Shown: positions 1-9,433, counted from the first letter of the stretch. The stretch: DNA of 64,000 bases from Paenibacillaceae bacterium GAS479 (GCA_900105225.1 LT629764.1:5455720-5519719), one strand, 5' to 3'. The notes: a model not told the origin generated them from the letters alone. Made by a program: numbers and translations.

Positions 1-167
1 TCTTTTTCATCTAAATCCTCCTTTGGATTTGTGAATTGATCTTCGGGCTTTCAATCTACTCTTCTATATGTATTTATTTTGAAAAATCAACACTACTATT
101 GTCGAACATCTATTGGTATTATTTTACCTTTTCGACCTAATTCTTTCAATAAATCTCTTGCTCATAG

Positions 168-220
168 CAAAAAGCCCGGAAGCGCAGTGCCTGATAACTC
201 AGACAGAGCGCTTCCGGGCT
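168..220 (-). terminator. Intrinsic terminator of the DegV gene
   Basis: A 13-bp perfect stem (arms 173-185 and 208-220) is followed on the minus strand by a short T run. It lies 12 bp past the DegV stop codon, as expected for a rho-independent terminator. Confidence 0.85.
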
Positions 221-232
221 GTACTATACCAT

Positions 233-1072
233 TTAAAATGCGAATCCAATTCCGCCCTCTCCAGCATGAGTTCCCATGACCGGACCCATGCAGGACAGAT
301 ATACCTCGCGGAACGGATGTTTTTGCAAAATGCGCTCCTTAACCTCAAGCGCCAACTTCTCGTTATTGCTATGCACAATGGCAATTGCCGCGTTCTCATA
401 ATCATGCTGTTTCTCATCCAGCTTGGCAATCAGGCTGTTAACGGCCTTGCGGAAACCGCGCGTTTTCTCCACGACTTCAATCGTGCCCTCTTCGTTGATG
501 CGAAGCAGCAGCTTGATGTTCAATACGGAGGCAACGCCTCCAGCCAGACGGTTCAGACGGCCGCCCTTGATTACATTTTCAAGCGTTTCCAATGTAAAAT
601 AGGCCTTCGTATCCTCAATAAGCTGCAGGAGCTTCGTCTTGAGCTCTTCGAGGCTTGTACAGCTTTCCGACCACTTGGCAGCAGTTGATACGATCAGCGA
701 CAATCCGCCGGAGAACGTTTTGGAATCCAACACTTCGATTTTGCCGTCAAAGCCCTCATCAACAAGCATATCACGGGCAATTATCGCAGATTGGTAGGTG
801 CTGCTTACATTAGCTGACATACAGATGACTAACAAGTCAGTCCCGCTCTCAGCTCTCTTGTAAGCTTCCAGAAATTGAGATGGATTAGGGCTAGATGTTG
901 TTGGCAGTTTATCAAAAGTTTTTAGTTTGTAGTAGAAATCATCAATGCTCGAGTCCTGGGGCAAAGGGCCGTCGGAAAACATAACCGGAAGCGGAATCAC
1001 TTCGATACCGTATTGTGCTTGGATATGTTTAGGAATGTCAGAACCGCTATCTGTAAAAATCTTGATCGGCAT
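233..1072 (-). CDS. DegV family fatty-acid-binding protein
   Basis: The 279-residue product has the DegV pattern: an N-terminal TDSGSDIP motif, a central SSTYQSA segment of the lipid-carboxylate pocket, and a GGRLNRLAGG loop in the second domain. DegV proteins bind long-chain fatty acids; some (FakB) present them to the kinase FakA for phospholipid synthesis. I use the ATG at 1072 rather than an in-frame start seven codons upstream because GAAAGGAG sits about 7 nt before it. The gene looks monocistronic with its own terminator. No fakA is visible, so the FakB role is inferred from the family. Confidence 0.9.
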   Translation of the reverse strand: MPIKIFTDSGSDIPKHIQAQYGIEVIPLPVMFSDGPLPQDSSIDDFYYKLKTFDKLPTTSSPNPSQFLEAYKRAESGTDLLVICMSANVSSTYQSAIIARDMLVDEGFDGKIEVLDSKTFSGGLSLIVSTAAKWSESCTSLEELKTKLLQLIEDTKAYFTLETLENVIKGGRLNRLAGGVASVLNIKLLLRINEEGTIEVVEKTRGFRKAVNSLIAKLDEKQHDYENAAIAIVHSNNEKLALEVKERILQKHPFREVYLSCMGPVMGTHAGEGGIGFAF

Positions 1073-1217
1073 AAGAGGGCTCCTTTCGTTCAAGCCATTA
1101 TACCGATTAAAAGATGTTGTCAGTAGTCACAAATATAACTTGTCAAATTCGAATATTTGTGATAATAGAAAGCGGTCGACAAAAATATGTCACAAAATGT
1201 CGTGAGCAGAAAACTTA

Positions 1218-1802
1218 TTAAGAGTCCAACTCGATACCGCGAACTTTGGAGAACACCATCGTATCCTCCAGCCCCCCTTGTGTGTTGCGACAACTCTGGC
1301 GCAGGATGCCCTCCAGGGTGAAGCCGCAGCGACGGGCGACATTAGCGCTCGGCGTATTAAGGCTGTCGCAGCGGATCTCGATCCGGTTTGCGGCCAGCTG
1401 AGTTGCAGCAAATGCAGAAATGGCTTGGACTGCTTCCGTTATATAACCTTTCCCGGCTTCGCTCGCGCGCACCCAATATCCAATCTCAAAGCTGCGGTTA
1501 TCCCAGTTGATCCGATGCAGACCGCTGCTGCCGACCAACCTTCCCGTTTGTTTATCGATGAGCATCAGACGCAGGTTGGAGCGCTCCTGGAAAGCCAGTG
1601 TGGCTTGACGAATATTTACCTCGGATTGTTCCTGAGTCGGAGCGCTTTGCGCCCACGGCATCCACGGCTTCAACTGATCGAGACTTTCCAGTATCGCTTC
1701 ATTTACCGCCTGGCCGTCACCGAAGCGCGGAGCTCGAATCAGTAGGCGGCTGCTTTCAAACGAATCATCAAAATCAATCATAATCGGACTAATCTCGCTC
1801 AT
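1218..1802 (-). CDS. GNAT N-acetyltransferase, RimJ/RimL-like
   Basis: The 194-residue protein has the RimJ/RimL GNAT layout: an early SSRLLIRAPRFGDG strand, a central FEIGYWV segment, the acetyl-CoA loop EAGKGYITEA, and the C-terminal NTPSANVARRCGF motif. Such enzymes acetylate N-terminal amines of ribosomal proteins or small amines; the substrate cannot be read from sequence. The start is supported by AGGAGG about 8 nt upstream of the ATG at 1802. It is an isolated gene between DegV and the divergent acyltransferase. Confidence 0.88.
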   Translation of the reverse strand: MSEISPIMIDFDDSFESSRLLIRAPRFGDGQAVNEAILESLDQLKPWMPWAQSAPTQEQSEVNIRQATLAFQERSNLRLMLIDKQTGRLVGSSGLHRINWDNRSFEIGYWVRASEAGKGYITEAVQAISAFAATQLAANRIEIRCDSLNTPSANVARRCGFTLEGILRQSCRNTQGGLEDTMVFSKVRGIELDS

Positions 1803-2012
1803 CCTATCGACCTCCTAGAAAGAATGTTCCTATCATACCTGATCGTGGAAGTTTCGGATATATAAGTTTTAATCTGGGAATATAACGACTAAACTTGCTG
1901 CTTGAGCCAGTCCTTCTTCCGATCATAGGAGTAGTTCCTTTGTGGTTTAATCTCCTTTATAATTATTCATATTGAATAACTATATCGACATGAAGAGATT
2001 GGAGTGTTCATC

Positions 2013-2576
2013 ATGGGATTAAAACAGAAGCTGACTCTTGTCATCAGACGTGTACGAGGCATCATGAAATTCGGCAGAAGAGGTTATTCATTTCGCGATG
2101 CCCCATCAATCCGCGGCAAGGTGTATGTCAATCATTTTGGCGAGCTGATCATTGGCAAAAGATTTTCTATGGTGGGCAGGCCCTGGCATAGTCAACTTAC
2201 GGTCGACAATGGAGCCAAGCTTGAATTCGGCTCCAATGTGTTCATCAATGCGGGCTGCGGCATCGCCGCCACAAAATCAATCACGATAGGCAACGATGTG
2301 CGCATCGGCCCCCGGACAAGCATCATGGATAGCGATTATCACCGACTGGATGCGGATTCAGATTATAGCGACCTGTCCAAGCCGGTCACAATCGGCAACA
2401 ATGTATGGATCGGCACTCGCTGCACGATTCTGGCCGGCGTAACGATTGGCGACGGCGCGGTCATCGCCGCTGGCAGTACCGTCATTCGCGATATTCCCGC
2501 GAATACAGTTGCTGGCGGAACGCCAGCCAAGGTCATTCGCCATTTGAATATTCCAGAGGGCTGGATTAGGGGCTGA
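2013..2576 (+). CDS. Hexapeptide-repeat acyltransferase (LbH/XAT family)
   Basis: The C-terminal half carries repeated [IV]G-N-D/N-V hexapeptides (ITIGNDVRIGP, VTIGNNVWIG, VTIGDGAVIAAGS) that form a left-handed beta helix, followed by the family ending AGGTPAKVIRHL. These enzymes O- or N-acetylate sugars or antibiotics using acetyl-CoA. The ATG at 2013 is preferred over the GTG at 2004 because GGAG at 2001-2004 lies 8 nt upstream. The gene stands alone and ends before a strong hairpin. A polysaccharide-modification role is plausible but inferred. Confidence 0.88.
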   Translation: MGLKQKLTLVIRRVRGIMKFGRRGYSFRDAPSIRGKVYVNHFGELIIGKRFSMVGRPWHSQLTVDNGAKLEFGSNVFINAGCGIAATKSITIGNDVRIGPRTSIMDSDYHRLDADSDYSDLSKPVTIGNNVWIGTRCTILAGVTIGDGAVIAAGSTVIRDIPANTVAGGTPAKVIRHLNIPEGWIRG

Positions 2577-2654
2577 CTTATGGCATTTTCTGAGTAGCTG
2601 GGTAGCTGGCCGTTGGAACGCTGCTATTCCTTTATTTTGAGCAGTATACAAAGA

Positions 2655-2990
2655 GAAGAGGATGTCCCAAAAAGATGGGAGAAGACTGAGCTTAGATCAG
2701 TCTTCTCCCATCTTTTCTGTAAAAGCTACTATTGAATCGCTCCCAACACTAACTAACCAAACTACTCCTCGCATATCAACCTGGCCATTCATGCGCTAAC
2801 GAAACTCAGAGAGCTTATTTCCCATCAAACACGGGTTCATGTCAGTTTCGTTACGCATTGAAGTTCATTAGTTCATGAACAAATGAAGCTTAGAACGCCT
2901 ACTGATTCAAATCGATTTAGCGCTATCAGTCTTGAATCCGACCTTTTCAAGCATCATCATAAATTCATACTTGAAAAACCACCGCAACTT
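2655..2990. repeat. Dispersed intergenic repeat, copy A
   Basis: This gene-free stretch opens with GATGTCCCAAAAA and a large hairpin. From about 2793 it carries a segment (AACGAAACTCAGAGAGCTTA... GTTTCGTTACG) clearly related to the sequences at 25.26-25.59 kb and 55.80-56.31 kb. Positions 2875-2930 (ATGAAGCTTAGAACGCCTA) match copy C but not copy B, so the family is modular. No open frame is conserved across copies. Confidence 0.65.
2671..2719 (+). terminator. Strong hairpin/terminator after the acyltransferase gene
   Basis: A 19-bp perfect stem (2671-2689 and 2697-2715) with a 7-nt loop ends in a T-rich tract. It lies 95 bp after the acyltransferase stop. It may also be a component of the repeat element, because copies B and C carry a similar hairpin around AGCTTGGCT. 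Confidence 0.7.
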
Positions 2991-2999
2991 GATCGTGCT

Positions 3000-3248
3000 T
3001 TATTGGGCATCAATGAGGATGCCATCTTTAACGATTTCATAACGTTCTAATTTAGTTAGAACTTGTTCAAGGAAATTAACGTCTGATTTATACTTCCGGG
3101 GTAAATTAAGATGTTGCATATATTGTTCATACAATACTGCCGAATGTTGATTTAGTTCTGCTTTTGCCCTGCATATATCTAACTTCGCTTTTGAACAATC
3201 AGCCCCATCAACATGTTTCAGCAAGGATACCTTCATAGGTTTCAACAC
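3000..3248 (-). CDS. Small hypothetical protein, possibly a frameshifted remnant
   Basis: An 82-codon frame with charged, helix-like composition and no domain I recognise. A GGGAG ribosome site precedes a different ATG (about 3263, frame MTSFNSVETY), whose frame closes after about 18 codons just where this ORF becomes open. The original gene may therefore have started there and suffered a frameshift. Low confidence that anything functional is encoded. Confidence 0.3.
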   Translation of the reverse strand: MLKPMKVSLLKHVDGADCSKAKLDICRAKAELNQHSAVLYEQYMQHLNLPRKYKSDVNFLEQVLTKLERYEIVKDGILIDAQ

Positions 3249-3368
3249 TATTAAACGATGTCATCTATTATTCACTCCCGTTTTACTATCTTCCACTATT
3301 TAGTAGTGTAACTATAGTGATATACTTAACGAATGTCCAGGAAAATCCATTTCTTTAAGGAGGCTTTT

Positions 3369-4151
3369 ATGATTAAAGATGAGTGGTTTACCGTACAACG
3401 TATCGATGACAATACATATGCAATTAGTGAATACGGACATTGGGAGAAGGTACATTCATTTTTATTGTTGGGTAGCAAGAGAGCTGTACTAATTGATACA
3501 GGTCTTGGGATTGATAACATTAAGAGAATAACAGATCAGCTGACAAGCTTACCTATCGAAGTTGTTACAACCCATGTGCATACTGACCATATTGGAAGCC
3601 ACGCTGAATTCGATCGTATCTTTGTCCATAAAGGAGATGAAGAGTGGTTAGTTAACGGAATTAAAGGCTTAACCATAGAGCAAATCAGAAAAGATATTAG
3701 AAGAGATATAACGTTGCCTACTCCAAAATCTTTTCATCCTGATACATACCAACCCTTTCAAGGGAAGCCGACAGGTCTGTTGGATGATAGTGATGTAATT
3801 GACTTGGGCAATAGGAAATTAATTATTTATCATACTCCTGGACATTCACCGGGACATATTTCTGTTTTTGATGAGACAAATGGTTATTTATTCACTGGGG
3901 ATCTGCTTTATGATGAAACACCAGTATTTTCTTTTTATCCTTCGACAAGCCCTGTTGATTTGGTAAAATCTTTAGCAAGAATTGCTGACATACCCGATGT
4001 CAAAATGATATACGGTTCTCATAATACATTAGGATTAACCCCTGCCATTTTAGATGAAGTGAAACATGCCGTTAAATATATGAGGGATAATGACCTCATT
4101 AAGTTTGGAACAGGAATTATTCAATTCAACGGTTTTAGCGTTCAGTTTTAA
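3369..4151 (+). CDS. MBL-fold metallo-hydrolase
   Basis: The 260-residue product carries the metal-binding motif HVHTDHIGSH (about residues 70-80), a later TPGHSPGHIS histidine, the aspartate motif LFTGDLLYDE and a C-terminal GSHN. It is a metallo-beta-lactamase-fold hydrolase with two metal ions; substrates in this family range from thioesters and lactones to beta-lactams, and none is specified here. The ATG at 3369 has AAGGAGG 6 nt upstream, which beats the in-frame ATG 12 codons earlier. The downstream CPBP protease gene on the same strand starts within 55 bp, so co-transcription is likely. Confidence 0.9.
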   Translation: MIKDEWFTVQRIDDNTYAISEYGHWEKVHSFLLLGSKRAVLIDTGLGIDNIKRITDQLTSLPIEVVTTHVHTDHIGSHAEFDRIFVHKGDEEWLVNGIKGLTIEQIRKDIRRDITLPTPKSFHPDTYQPFQGKPTGLLDDSDVIDLGNRKLIIYHTPGHSPGHISVFDETNGYLFTGDLLYDETPVFSFYPSTSPVDLVKSLARIADIPDVKMIYGSHNTLGLTPAILDEVKHAVKYMRDNDLIKFGTGIIQFNGFSVQF

Positions 4152-4201
4152 TACTATTGTTTTACTATTGTTAAACTAGGATGAAGGGGAATATTACAAA
4201 A

Positions 4202-4840
4202 ATGACCATGGAACAAAAAAGACCGTTACTTGAAATGATAGCTCTTATACTACTCATGATAGGGGGCATGTTGTTGGCTCCCCAACTAAAAACATTATTT
4301 TCATTGTTGCCCATTGTTTATTTTCTCGTGGAGAGAAGGGTGAGAAAAAGAGAGAGAGAGGAAATCGGTTTCAAATTTAAGAGTATTTCGAGGGATTTCA
4401 AGGAAGTCTGGTATTTCGTATTTATTGTTGGTTTCGTCCTACAATTGTTCTACCTTTACGTTTTTAAAAACTATTTCCCAGAAGTCATGATACACGTACA
4501 AGAGCGTGCTTCCTTTATTCAATCCTTCGATGGAAAACTATTAATCAGCCTGCTTGTACTAGCTTTAGGCGAAGAGATTGTATTTAGAGGATTAATTCAA
4601 GGGAGATTACAATGGATTGTGAAACCATTGCCCGCCATTCTTATTTCTTCATTCATTTTTGCACTGATGCATATAACATCTGGGAACCTGTTAGTTACAA
4701 GTTTGGATCTGACAACTGTATTTATTGACAGTGTGTTTTTTGGCATTATCTTTTATAAAACGAAAAATATTTATGTTTCGTGGTTAGCCCATGCCATCGC
4801 TAATATTGTTGCGGCATACTCACTGCTACATTTTATTTGA
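4202..4840 (+). CDS. CPBP family intramembrane glutamic endopeptidase
   Basis: A hydrophobic protein of about 212 residues with several membrane segments and all three CPBP (Abi/CAAX protease-like) motifs: EEIVFRG, FALMHITSGN and HAIAN. These enzymes cleave prenylated or other membrane peptides; bacterial members act in bacteriocin immunity or protein secretion. The ATG at 4202 has AGGGGA 11 nt upstream; the in-frame ATG at 4181 has no spaced ribosome site. It follows the MBL hydrolase gene closely. Confidence 0.87.
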   Translation: MTMEQKRPLLEMIALILLMIGGMLLAPQLKTLFSLLPIVYFLVERRVRKREREEIGFKFKSISRDFKEVWYFVFIVGFVLQLFYLYVFKNYFPEVMIHVQERASFIQSFDGKLLISLLVLALGEEIVFRGLIQGRLQWIVKPLPAILISSFIFALMHITSGNLLVTSLDLTTVFIDSVFFGIIFYKTKNIYVSWLAHAIANIVAAYSLLHFI

Positions 4841-4876
4841 AGATATTCGTAAATCTTCTTGATTTCATCGACCATA

Positions 4877-4908
4877 AGAAAACCGCCTTCGTGAAAAGGC
4901 GGTTCATT
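4877..4908 (-). terminator. Hairpin between convergent genes
   Basis: Arms AACCGCC (4881-4887) and GGCGGTT (4898-4904) form a short GC stem. On the minus strand it is followed by TTTTCTT, so it probably terminates the ABC-2 operon; it may also serve the plus-strand CPBP gene. Confidence 0.6.
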
Positions 4909-4929
4909 GAGCTATTGTGTCCCGTTAGG

Positions 4930-5056
4930 ATTCCTGTAGAGCGTTAATTTTGTGCTTTGCACAAAAACGAGCTCCTTCGGTAAGATGGGATAGTCACGGG
5001 TTATAGCCCTTTAGCCATCTTAAGGAGGTCACTCTATCTTGAAGTTTAAAGCTCAA
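4930..5056 (+). other. Possible IS110-family 5' end remnant
   Basis: The stretch holds an inverted repeat (TAAGATGG / CCATCTTA), an AAGGAGG site and a TTG that would start MKFKAQ, resembling my recollection of how Paenibacillus IS110 transposases begin. After six or seven codons the sequence becomes the 3' end of the opposing ABC permease gene. If correct it is only the left end of a lost element. This is recognition by memory, not by alignment. Confidence 0.25.
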
Positions 5057-5057
5057 G

Positions 5058-5810
5058 TTAAATCGCTTCCTGTTTTTTCATAATATACGTTGACAATAAC
5101 ATAAACACGATCACATAGGCAGCTAATATAAGGGCGCCATTCCAGTCTATTGCCGTTCCACCAACCAGATTCCAAGCACCATGCCCCAATTGGTAGGTCG
5201 GTGTGAATTCAGCAATTGTTTGCATTGTACTAGACATAGAAGCTGACGGAAACCAAAGACCACCCAAAATTGAAAGCCCCATGTATACCATTAGCGCAAG
5301 AACCTGGACCGCATCAGCATTTTTGATTGAACCAAGCAACGTGCCTAACGCCATGAACGAGAATCCGCCAATCCAGATCCAAAGCCCACTTTCTATCCAA
5401 ACCGTAGAAGATAAATGAACTCCTTTACCAAATCCGCCAATAATAAACATCAATAAAACAATAGCTAAGTTAATCAAGCCTTGCGCCACCACTTTAGAAA
5501 GGATGTATGATCCAGAAGGGAGCGGTGTAATTTTAAGCATGCGGATCCAGCCTTGTGAACGCTCTTTAGAAATTCTTTGAGCAAACGAAGTTAAACCTGC
5601 ACCTACCACACCGTAAACCGTCATCGACATTAGATAATAAGTAGCCCAATCCGTACCATTTATTTTCGCACCACTATCCATTGTACTGGTAAAAAGAAAA
5701 AAGAAGGCAACCGGCATAACCACCGAGAAAAAAACAAACCGTTTATTCCGTATCGTCCTCACAAGCTCCGCTTTACACTGGGCTATTGTCGCATTAAGTT
5801 TTGCATTCAC
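5058..5810 (-). CDS. ABC-2 type transporter permease
   Basis: The 250-residue protein begins with a cytoplasmic stretch and has about six hydrophobic segments, the ABC-2 exporter layout. FAQRISKERSQGWIRMLKITPLP is the conserved coupling loop after the second segment (described by its first 20 residues FAQRISKERSQGWIRMLKIT). The GTG start at 5810 follows the ATPase stop by one base, so translation is coupled. The pair probably exports a peptide, lipid or drug; the substrate is unknown. Confidence 0.88.
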   Translation of the reverse strand: MNAKLNATIAQCKAELVRTIRNKRFVFFSVVMPVAFFFLFTSTMDSGAKINGTDWATYYLMSMTVYGVVGAGLTSFAQRISKERSQGWIRMLKITPLPSGSYILSKVVAQGLINLAIVLLMFIIGGFGKGVHLSSTVWIESGLWIWIGGFSFMALGTLLGSIKNADAVQVLALMVYMGLSILGGLWFPSASMSSTMQTIAEFTPTYQLGHGAWNLVGGTAIDWNGALILAAYVIVFMLLSTYIMKKQEAI

Positions 5811-5811
5811 C

Positions 5812-6723
5812 CTAAACCGCTCCTTTTAATTCATTTGTATTTTGAACGAGTGTTTGGAAGGCATCTTCCAGACCACCGCTTTTAATTTCAATATCACACA
5901 TGTCGATATTCTTTTCTATTAGAGCAACAATCAATCGATCCGTATCACTGCTTGCGAGCTTAACTCTGCGTCCACTCCACTCCACGTTCGCAACTCCCGG
6001 AACAGCTCGCAAAGTTTCTGTTGTAACAGATGCTCCAGCTGTAAACGAGATGACGCGCCCTGTTGTTCCAGCTTTAATCTCACTCGGCGTACCATCTGCC
6101 ACTAGCTTCCCGTTATTGATGACGACAATGCGATCGGCTACATTGTCCGCTTCATCTAAATAATGGGTCGTTAATACAACCGTCCGACCTCTCGCTGCCA
6201 TTGTCCGAATCGTTTCCCAAAAAAGCTGACGCGAAGTAATATCCATCCCCACCGTAGGCTCATCAAGAAAAATAATTTCTGGATCTCCTGCAACTGCTAA
6301 TGCGAATCCTAATCTGCGTTGCTGCCCACCCGATAACGATACCGCCATTTTATTCTTGTCTGTTTCCAATCCAGAGATATGGAGCAGTTGCTCCAGCGAA
6401 AGTGGGTTGGAATAATAATTACGAAATAAGTTAATCGTCTCCGCAACCTTCAAATTATCGATTACACTTACATCCTGCAGCATCGCGCCAATTCGATTGC
6501 GCACTTTAATATCACGCGGATCTTCTCCGAGCAACTTGACCTTCCCGCTTGTCGGAAGCTGCAAACCAAGAATCATCGATATAGTTGTTGTCTTTCCTGC
6601 TCCATTGGGACCAAGCAGCGCCACTACTGTTCCACTTTCCACATTCAATGACAAATCATCAACCGCCCTTTTTCCTTTATATTCCTTTGTTACATGTTCC
6701 AATTGAATGGCTAGTTTTTTCAT
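5812..6723 (-). CDS. ABC transporter ATP-binding protein
   Basis: A complete nucleotide-binding domain: Walker A GPNGAGKTT, signature LSGGQQRR, Walker B IIFLDEPTVGMD and switch histidine LTTHYLDEAD, then about 80 C-terminal residues typical of drug or lantibiotic exporter ATPases. The ATG at 6723 has AGGAGG 10 nt upstream; an ATG three codons earlier is too close to that site. It is the first gene of a two-gene operon with the permease. Confidence 0.92.
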   Translation of the reverse strand: MKKLAIQLEHVTKEYKGKRAVDDLSLNVESGTVVALLGPNGAGKTTTISMILGLQLPTSGKVKLLGEDPRDIKVRNRIGAMLQDVSVIDNLKVAETINLFRNYYSNPLSLEQLLHISGLETDKNKMAVSLSGGQQRRLGFALAVAGDPEIIFLDEPTVGMDITSRQLFWETIRTMAARGRTVVLTTHYLDEADNVADRIVVINNGKLVADGTPSEIKAGTTGRVISFTAGASVTTETLRAVPGVANVEWSGRRVKLASSDTDRLIVALIEKNIDMCDIEIKSGGLEDAFQTLVQNTNELKGAV

Positions 6724-6843
6724 AAATTTCATTCCTCCTGTGATTTTGTTGTCTTCTTTTGTCTATACACATCATACGGCACCGATCGTATGTTTATAAC
6801 TGGCTTCCACCACGCTCTACTGCCCGTTAGCTTAATATGAAAT

Positions 6844-7269
6844 TTATTTTTTACGTAGAAACTCTGCCTCTTGTATACTTTCTTTTAGCCAGATAGGAGC
6901 CATTGGACTATTCAGTATTTCAACAGTTGTCATCCAATACACAGCATCAACTTCATCTGGACTCTTAACATAAGATTCACCCTTGTCAAACTCGCAAAGG
7001 AAAACAATATCAATAACTTCACTACCATTGTCTAATATAAACGAGGTGTTTCTAACAAATTTAATCTTATCTTTTACCTTTACTCCCACCTCTTCAAAGA
7101 GTTCTCTTTTGAGGGTTCTTTCTAATATATCTTTGGTGTTCCCCTCATTTTTAACTGTACCTCCAACAAGAGAAAGAAGTCCCCCAGCGTGTTCCTCTTT
7201 CATACTGCGTCCAATTATTAGCCACTTATCCTCTTGAAAAACAGCTCCTTCTACATTTACGTAAAACAT
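6844..7269 (-). CDS. NUDIX hydrolase
   Basis: The 141-residue protein contains a NUDIX box starting at GGTVKNEGNTKD and ending RELFEEVGV, which coordinates the metal for pyrophosphohydrolysis of nucleoside-diphosphate compounds. The N-terminal part of the box has a short insertion relative to Gx5Ex7REUxEExGU. An AAGGGG site precedes the ATG. Substrate unknown. Confidence 0.87.
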   Translation of the reverse strand: MFYVNVEGAVFQEDKWLIIGRSMKEEHAGGLLSLVGGTVKNEGNTKDILERTLKRELFEEVGVKVKDKIKFVRNTSFILDNGSEVIDIVFLCEFDKGESYVKSPDEVDAVYWMTTVEILNSPMAPIWLKESIQEAEFLRKK

Positions 7270-7606
7270 TGGTAGTACCCCTTATTTTCCGTTTTATAGT
7301 CAACTTCGCTTAGAAAGATGGCATATCCTTCTTTACTAACCAGTTAGCTTAATGAGGCCACGACTCTAGCAACCTTATTTACCAGCGATGGTCGGATACT
7401 CGGGAGATGCTGGAGCCATTAAAAAAGCGAATACCTGAGTTAGAAATGGAGTTCGACCCTTATCAGATTAGACTCTATTTACGTTAGCGGAATAAAGGAT
7501 TTATCTTGGTAGTTGTAGAATTTACTAGCGCTATGTGAACCGAGGTAAGAACTTGTATTTTCTTTCTATTATATACCAGCCTTTTTAGTAATTCATGAAA
7601 CATAAA
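7270..7606. other. Gene-free stretch with a short coding-like remnant
   Basis: No intact gene. A plus-strand frame around 7397-7490 (QRWSDTREMLEPLKKRIP... ending at TAG) has coding-like composition but no start or ribosome site, so it looks like the 3' end of a deleted gene I cannot name. Confidence 0.35.
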
Positions 7607-7621
7607 AAGGAGTTGGCATGT

Positions 7622-8789
7622 ATGAAGCTTAGGCAAGGCACACCGGAAGAAGCAGGACTGTCCTCGAAGAAGATTTTTCGCATGGAGAAAATGGTAGAAG
7701 AATGGGCGAATAATAAAGTATAAAGTATTTCAAGCTTTTATCATCGTCGTAGCTCGTAAGGGTATTACCGTTAGCCATCAAGCTTACGGTGCCGCATCCC
7801 CAGGCGCAGAAGCGGCTCCACTATCGAGGAATACGATTTTCCCGCTCGCGTCGATTTCAAAACCGATTACGGCTACAGCGGCCATGATATTGGTTGAACG
7901 GGGATTACTCTGCTTAAGCTTTCCAGTGTCGTACTACATCCCGGAATTTGTAGGAGAAGGCAAACATAAAGTGCTTGTTCATCATTTGATGACACATACA
8001 TCCGGACTCCGAAATATGGATGTCGCTGAGCATTCCAAAAAAATAGAAGGAAGAATCGACATCCCTCCAGCAGATGAAACCCAGCACCCTGCCATTCACC
8101 AAAGATTGTTTCTCGGTTATGACACGCCATTATGGAAGCCACCCGGAACGGAGATGTCTTACTGCGGCTATGGAGTGGAACTTCTTGGTGAAATTGTTCG
8201 AAGAAAAAGCGGTCAATCGCTTGAACAGTTTTGCAGGGAAAATATATTCAACCCGATGGAAATGGACGATACGTACTTTATCGTTCCAGAATCGGTGCAT
8301 AACAATGTTATAAGGCGAGCGGAGGATGTACCGGGAGGGAAATGGTTCCATACACCGGAAGCGCTGACATTGCCGTCTGCGGCGGGTGGTGCATATTCCA
8401 CCGCACTTGACATTGCTAAATTCGGACAGTTGTTTCTGAACAAGGGCAAATACGGAGAGGAGCGGATTTTGAGCTCCGCTGCCGTCAATGAAATGACACG
8501 CGACCAAATCCCTCATGTATCTTCAACTTATGGATCGCAATTTTTTATCGATGCTTCTTATGGCTATTGCTGGCCGGTTAACGGCAACAAAAAAGATAGT
8601 GGTGACTTGTTTTCACCGAAAGCTATTGTTTGCGGGGGAGGAGGCGGAGTCAATATAACGGTTGACCCACACTATGAAACCGTCCAAGTTATCTTTTCTG
8701 TGGAAAGCAACATAAACGATGGGCATGATGTTTGGTTCCCTTGTATGAATTTATTCAATAATACCGTTATAGCTGCGATTGAAGATTGA
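7622..8789 (+). pseudogene. Beta-lactamase-like serine hydrolase, broken by a 7-bp tandem duplication
   Basis: The frame opens at an ATG 9 nt after AAGGAG and reads MKLRQGTPEEAGLSS, then stops at TAA 7721-7723. TAAAGTA occurs twice in tandem (7714-7720 and 7721-7727). Removing one copy joins NNKV to FQAFIIVVARKG and gives one frame of 386 codons to 8789. That frame has the class C/penicillin-binding SxxK motif (ASISK), a YCGYG tyrosine region and a glycine-rich CGGGGGVN near the end. Without the duplication this would be a normal beta-lactamase-family esterase or peptidase. A tandem duplication can revert by slippage, so the lesion may be recent or switchable. Confidence 0.85.
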
Positions 8790-8840
8790 GGCTGCATTAT
8801 TATATAAGGCTGTCCGAAGCAAGCTATCAGTTGGAATAGC

Positions 8841-8877
8841 TCAACGAGGCTGCCGTTTCTTAACGGCAGCCTCGTTC
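8841..8877. terminator. Bidirectional terminator
   Basis: A perfect 13-bp stem (8843-8855 and 8863-8875) with loop TTTCTTA lies between the plus-strand hydrolase pseudogene and the minus-strand VOC gene. Confidence 0.75.
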
Positions 8878-8961
8878 TGGTGATTGTTAAGTTATAGTTC
8901 CCCGTTAGCTTGACAGTTCCACCATCGAATTTGTCAGTCTCATTCATCCAGTTTGCAGCTC

Positions 8962-9369
8962 TTATTTCGGGTCTTGCCAAATATGAAACCTATTGCCATC
9001 TGGATCTTCAAACCAAAACTTCAAACCACAGCCCCCAAAATCTTCAATAGGCTCAACGGAAGCTCCGCTGCCAGTTAAAGACTGATGAAATTTGACAATA
9101 TCCTCTGTTTCAAAAGTAAATGGTGATATTACAGCTCCATCGCCTCCTATGAAATTCGAAGTTTGCCCTGGAGATCTGGAAAGGAATAACCACATCCCAC
9201 TGCCAAGTAACATGATCTCGCTTCCAGGTCTCACCCTGCTTAATCCCAAATGTTTTTCATACCACTCCGCTGCCTTTTGAGGATCAGCAACTGGAATGTA
9301 AATACAATTGACCGCTTTCAAAAGCGGTTCCTTGATTTTTTCTTTTACTGTTTGTTCCTTTTCACTCAT
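8962..9369 (-). CDS. VOC family protein (glyoxalase/bleomycin-resistance fold)
   Basis: A 135-residue single-domain protein with paired beta-alpha-beta modules: NCIYIPVADPQKAAEWYEKH at the start and FWFEDPDGNRFHIWQ near the end, the usual VOC signature with a metal-side glutamate/histidine pattern. Members include dioxygenases, lyases and drug-binding proteins; the role here is unassigned. GAGGGAG lies 8 nt upstream of the ATG. Confidence 0.87.
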   Translation of the reverse strand: MSEKEQTVKEKIKEPLLKAVNCIYIPVADPQKAAEWYEKHLGLSRVRPGSEIMLLGSGMWLFLSRSPGQTSNFIGGDGAVISPFTFETEDIVKFHQSLTGSGASVEPIEDFGGCGLKFWFEDPDGNRFHIWQDPK

Positions 9370-9433
9370 TTTCGCTCCCTCTTTTCATTTGCATATTAAT
9401 TGACAATATTCCACAGATTGAACCTGACTCCTT

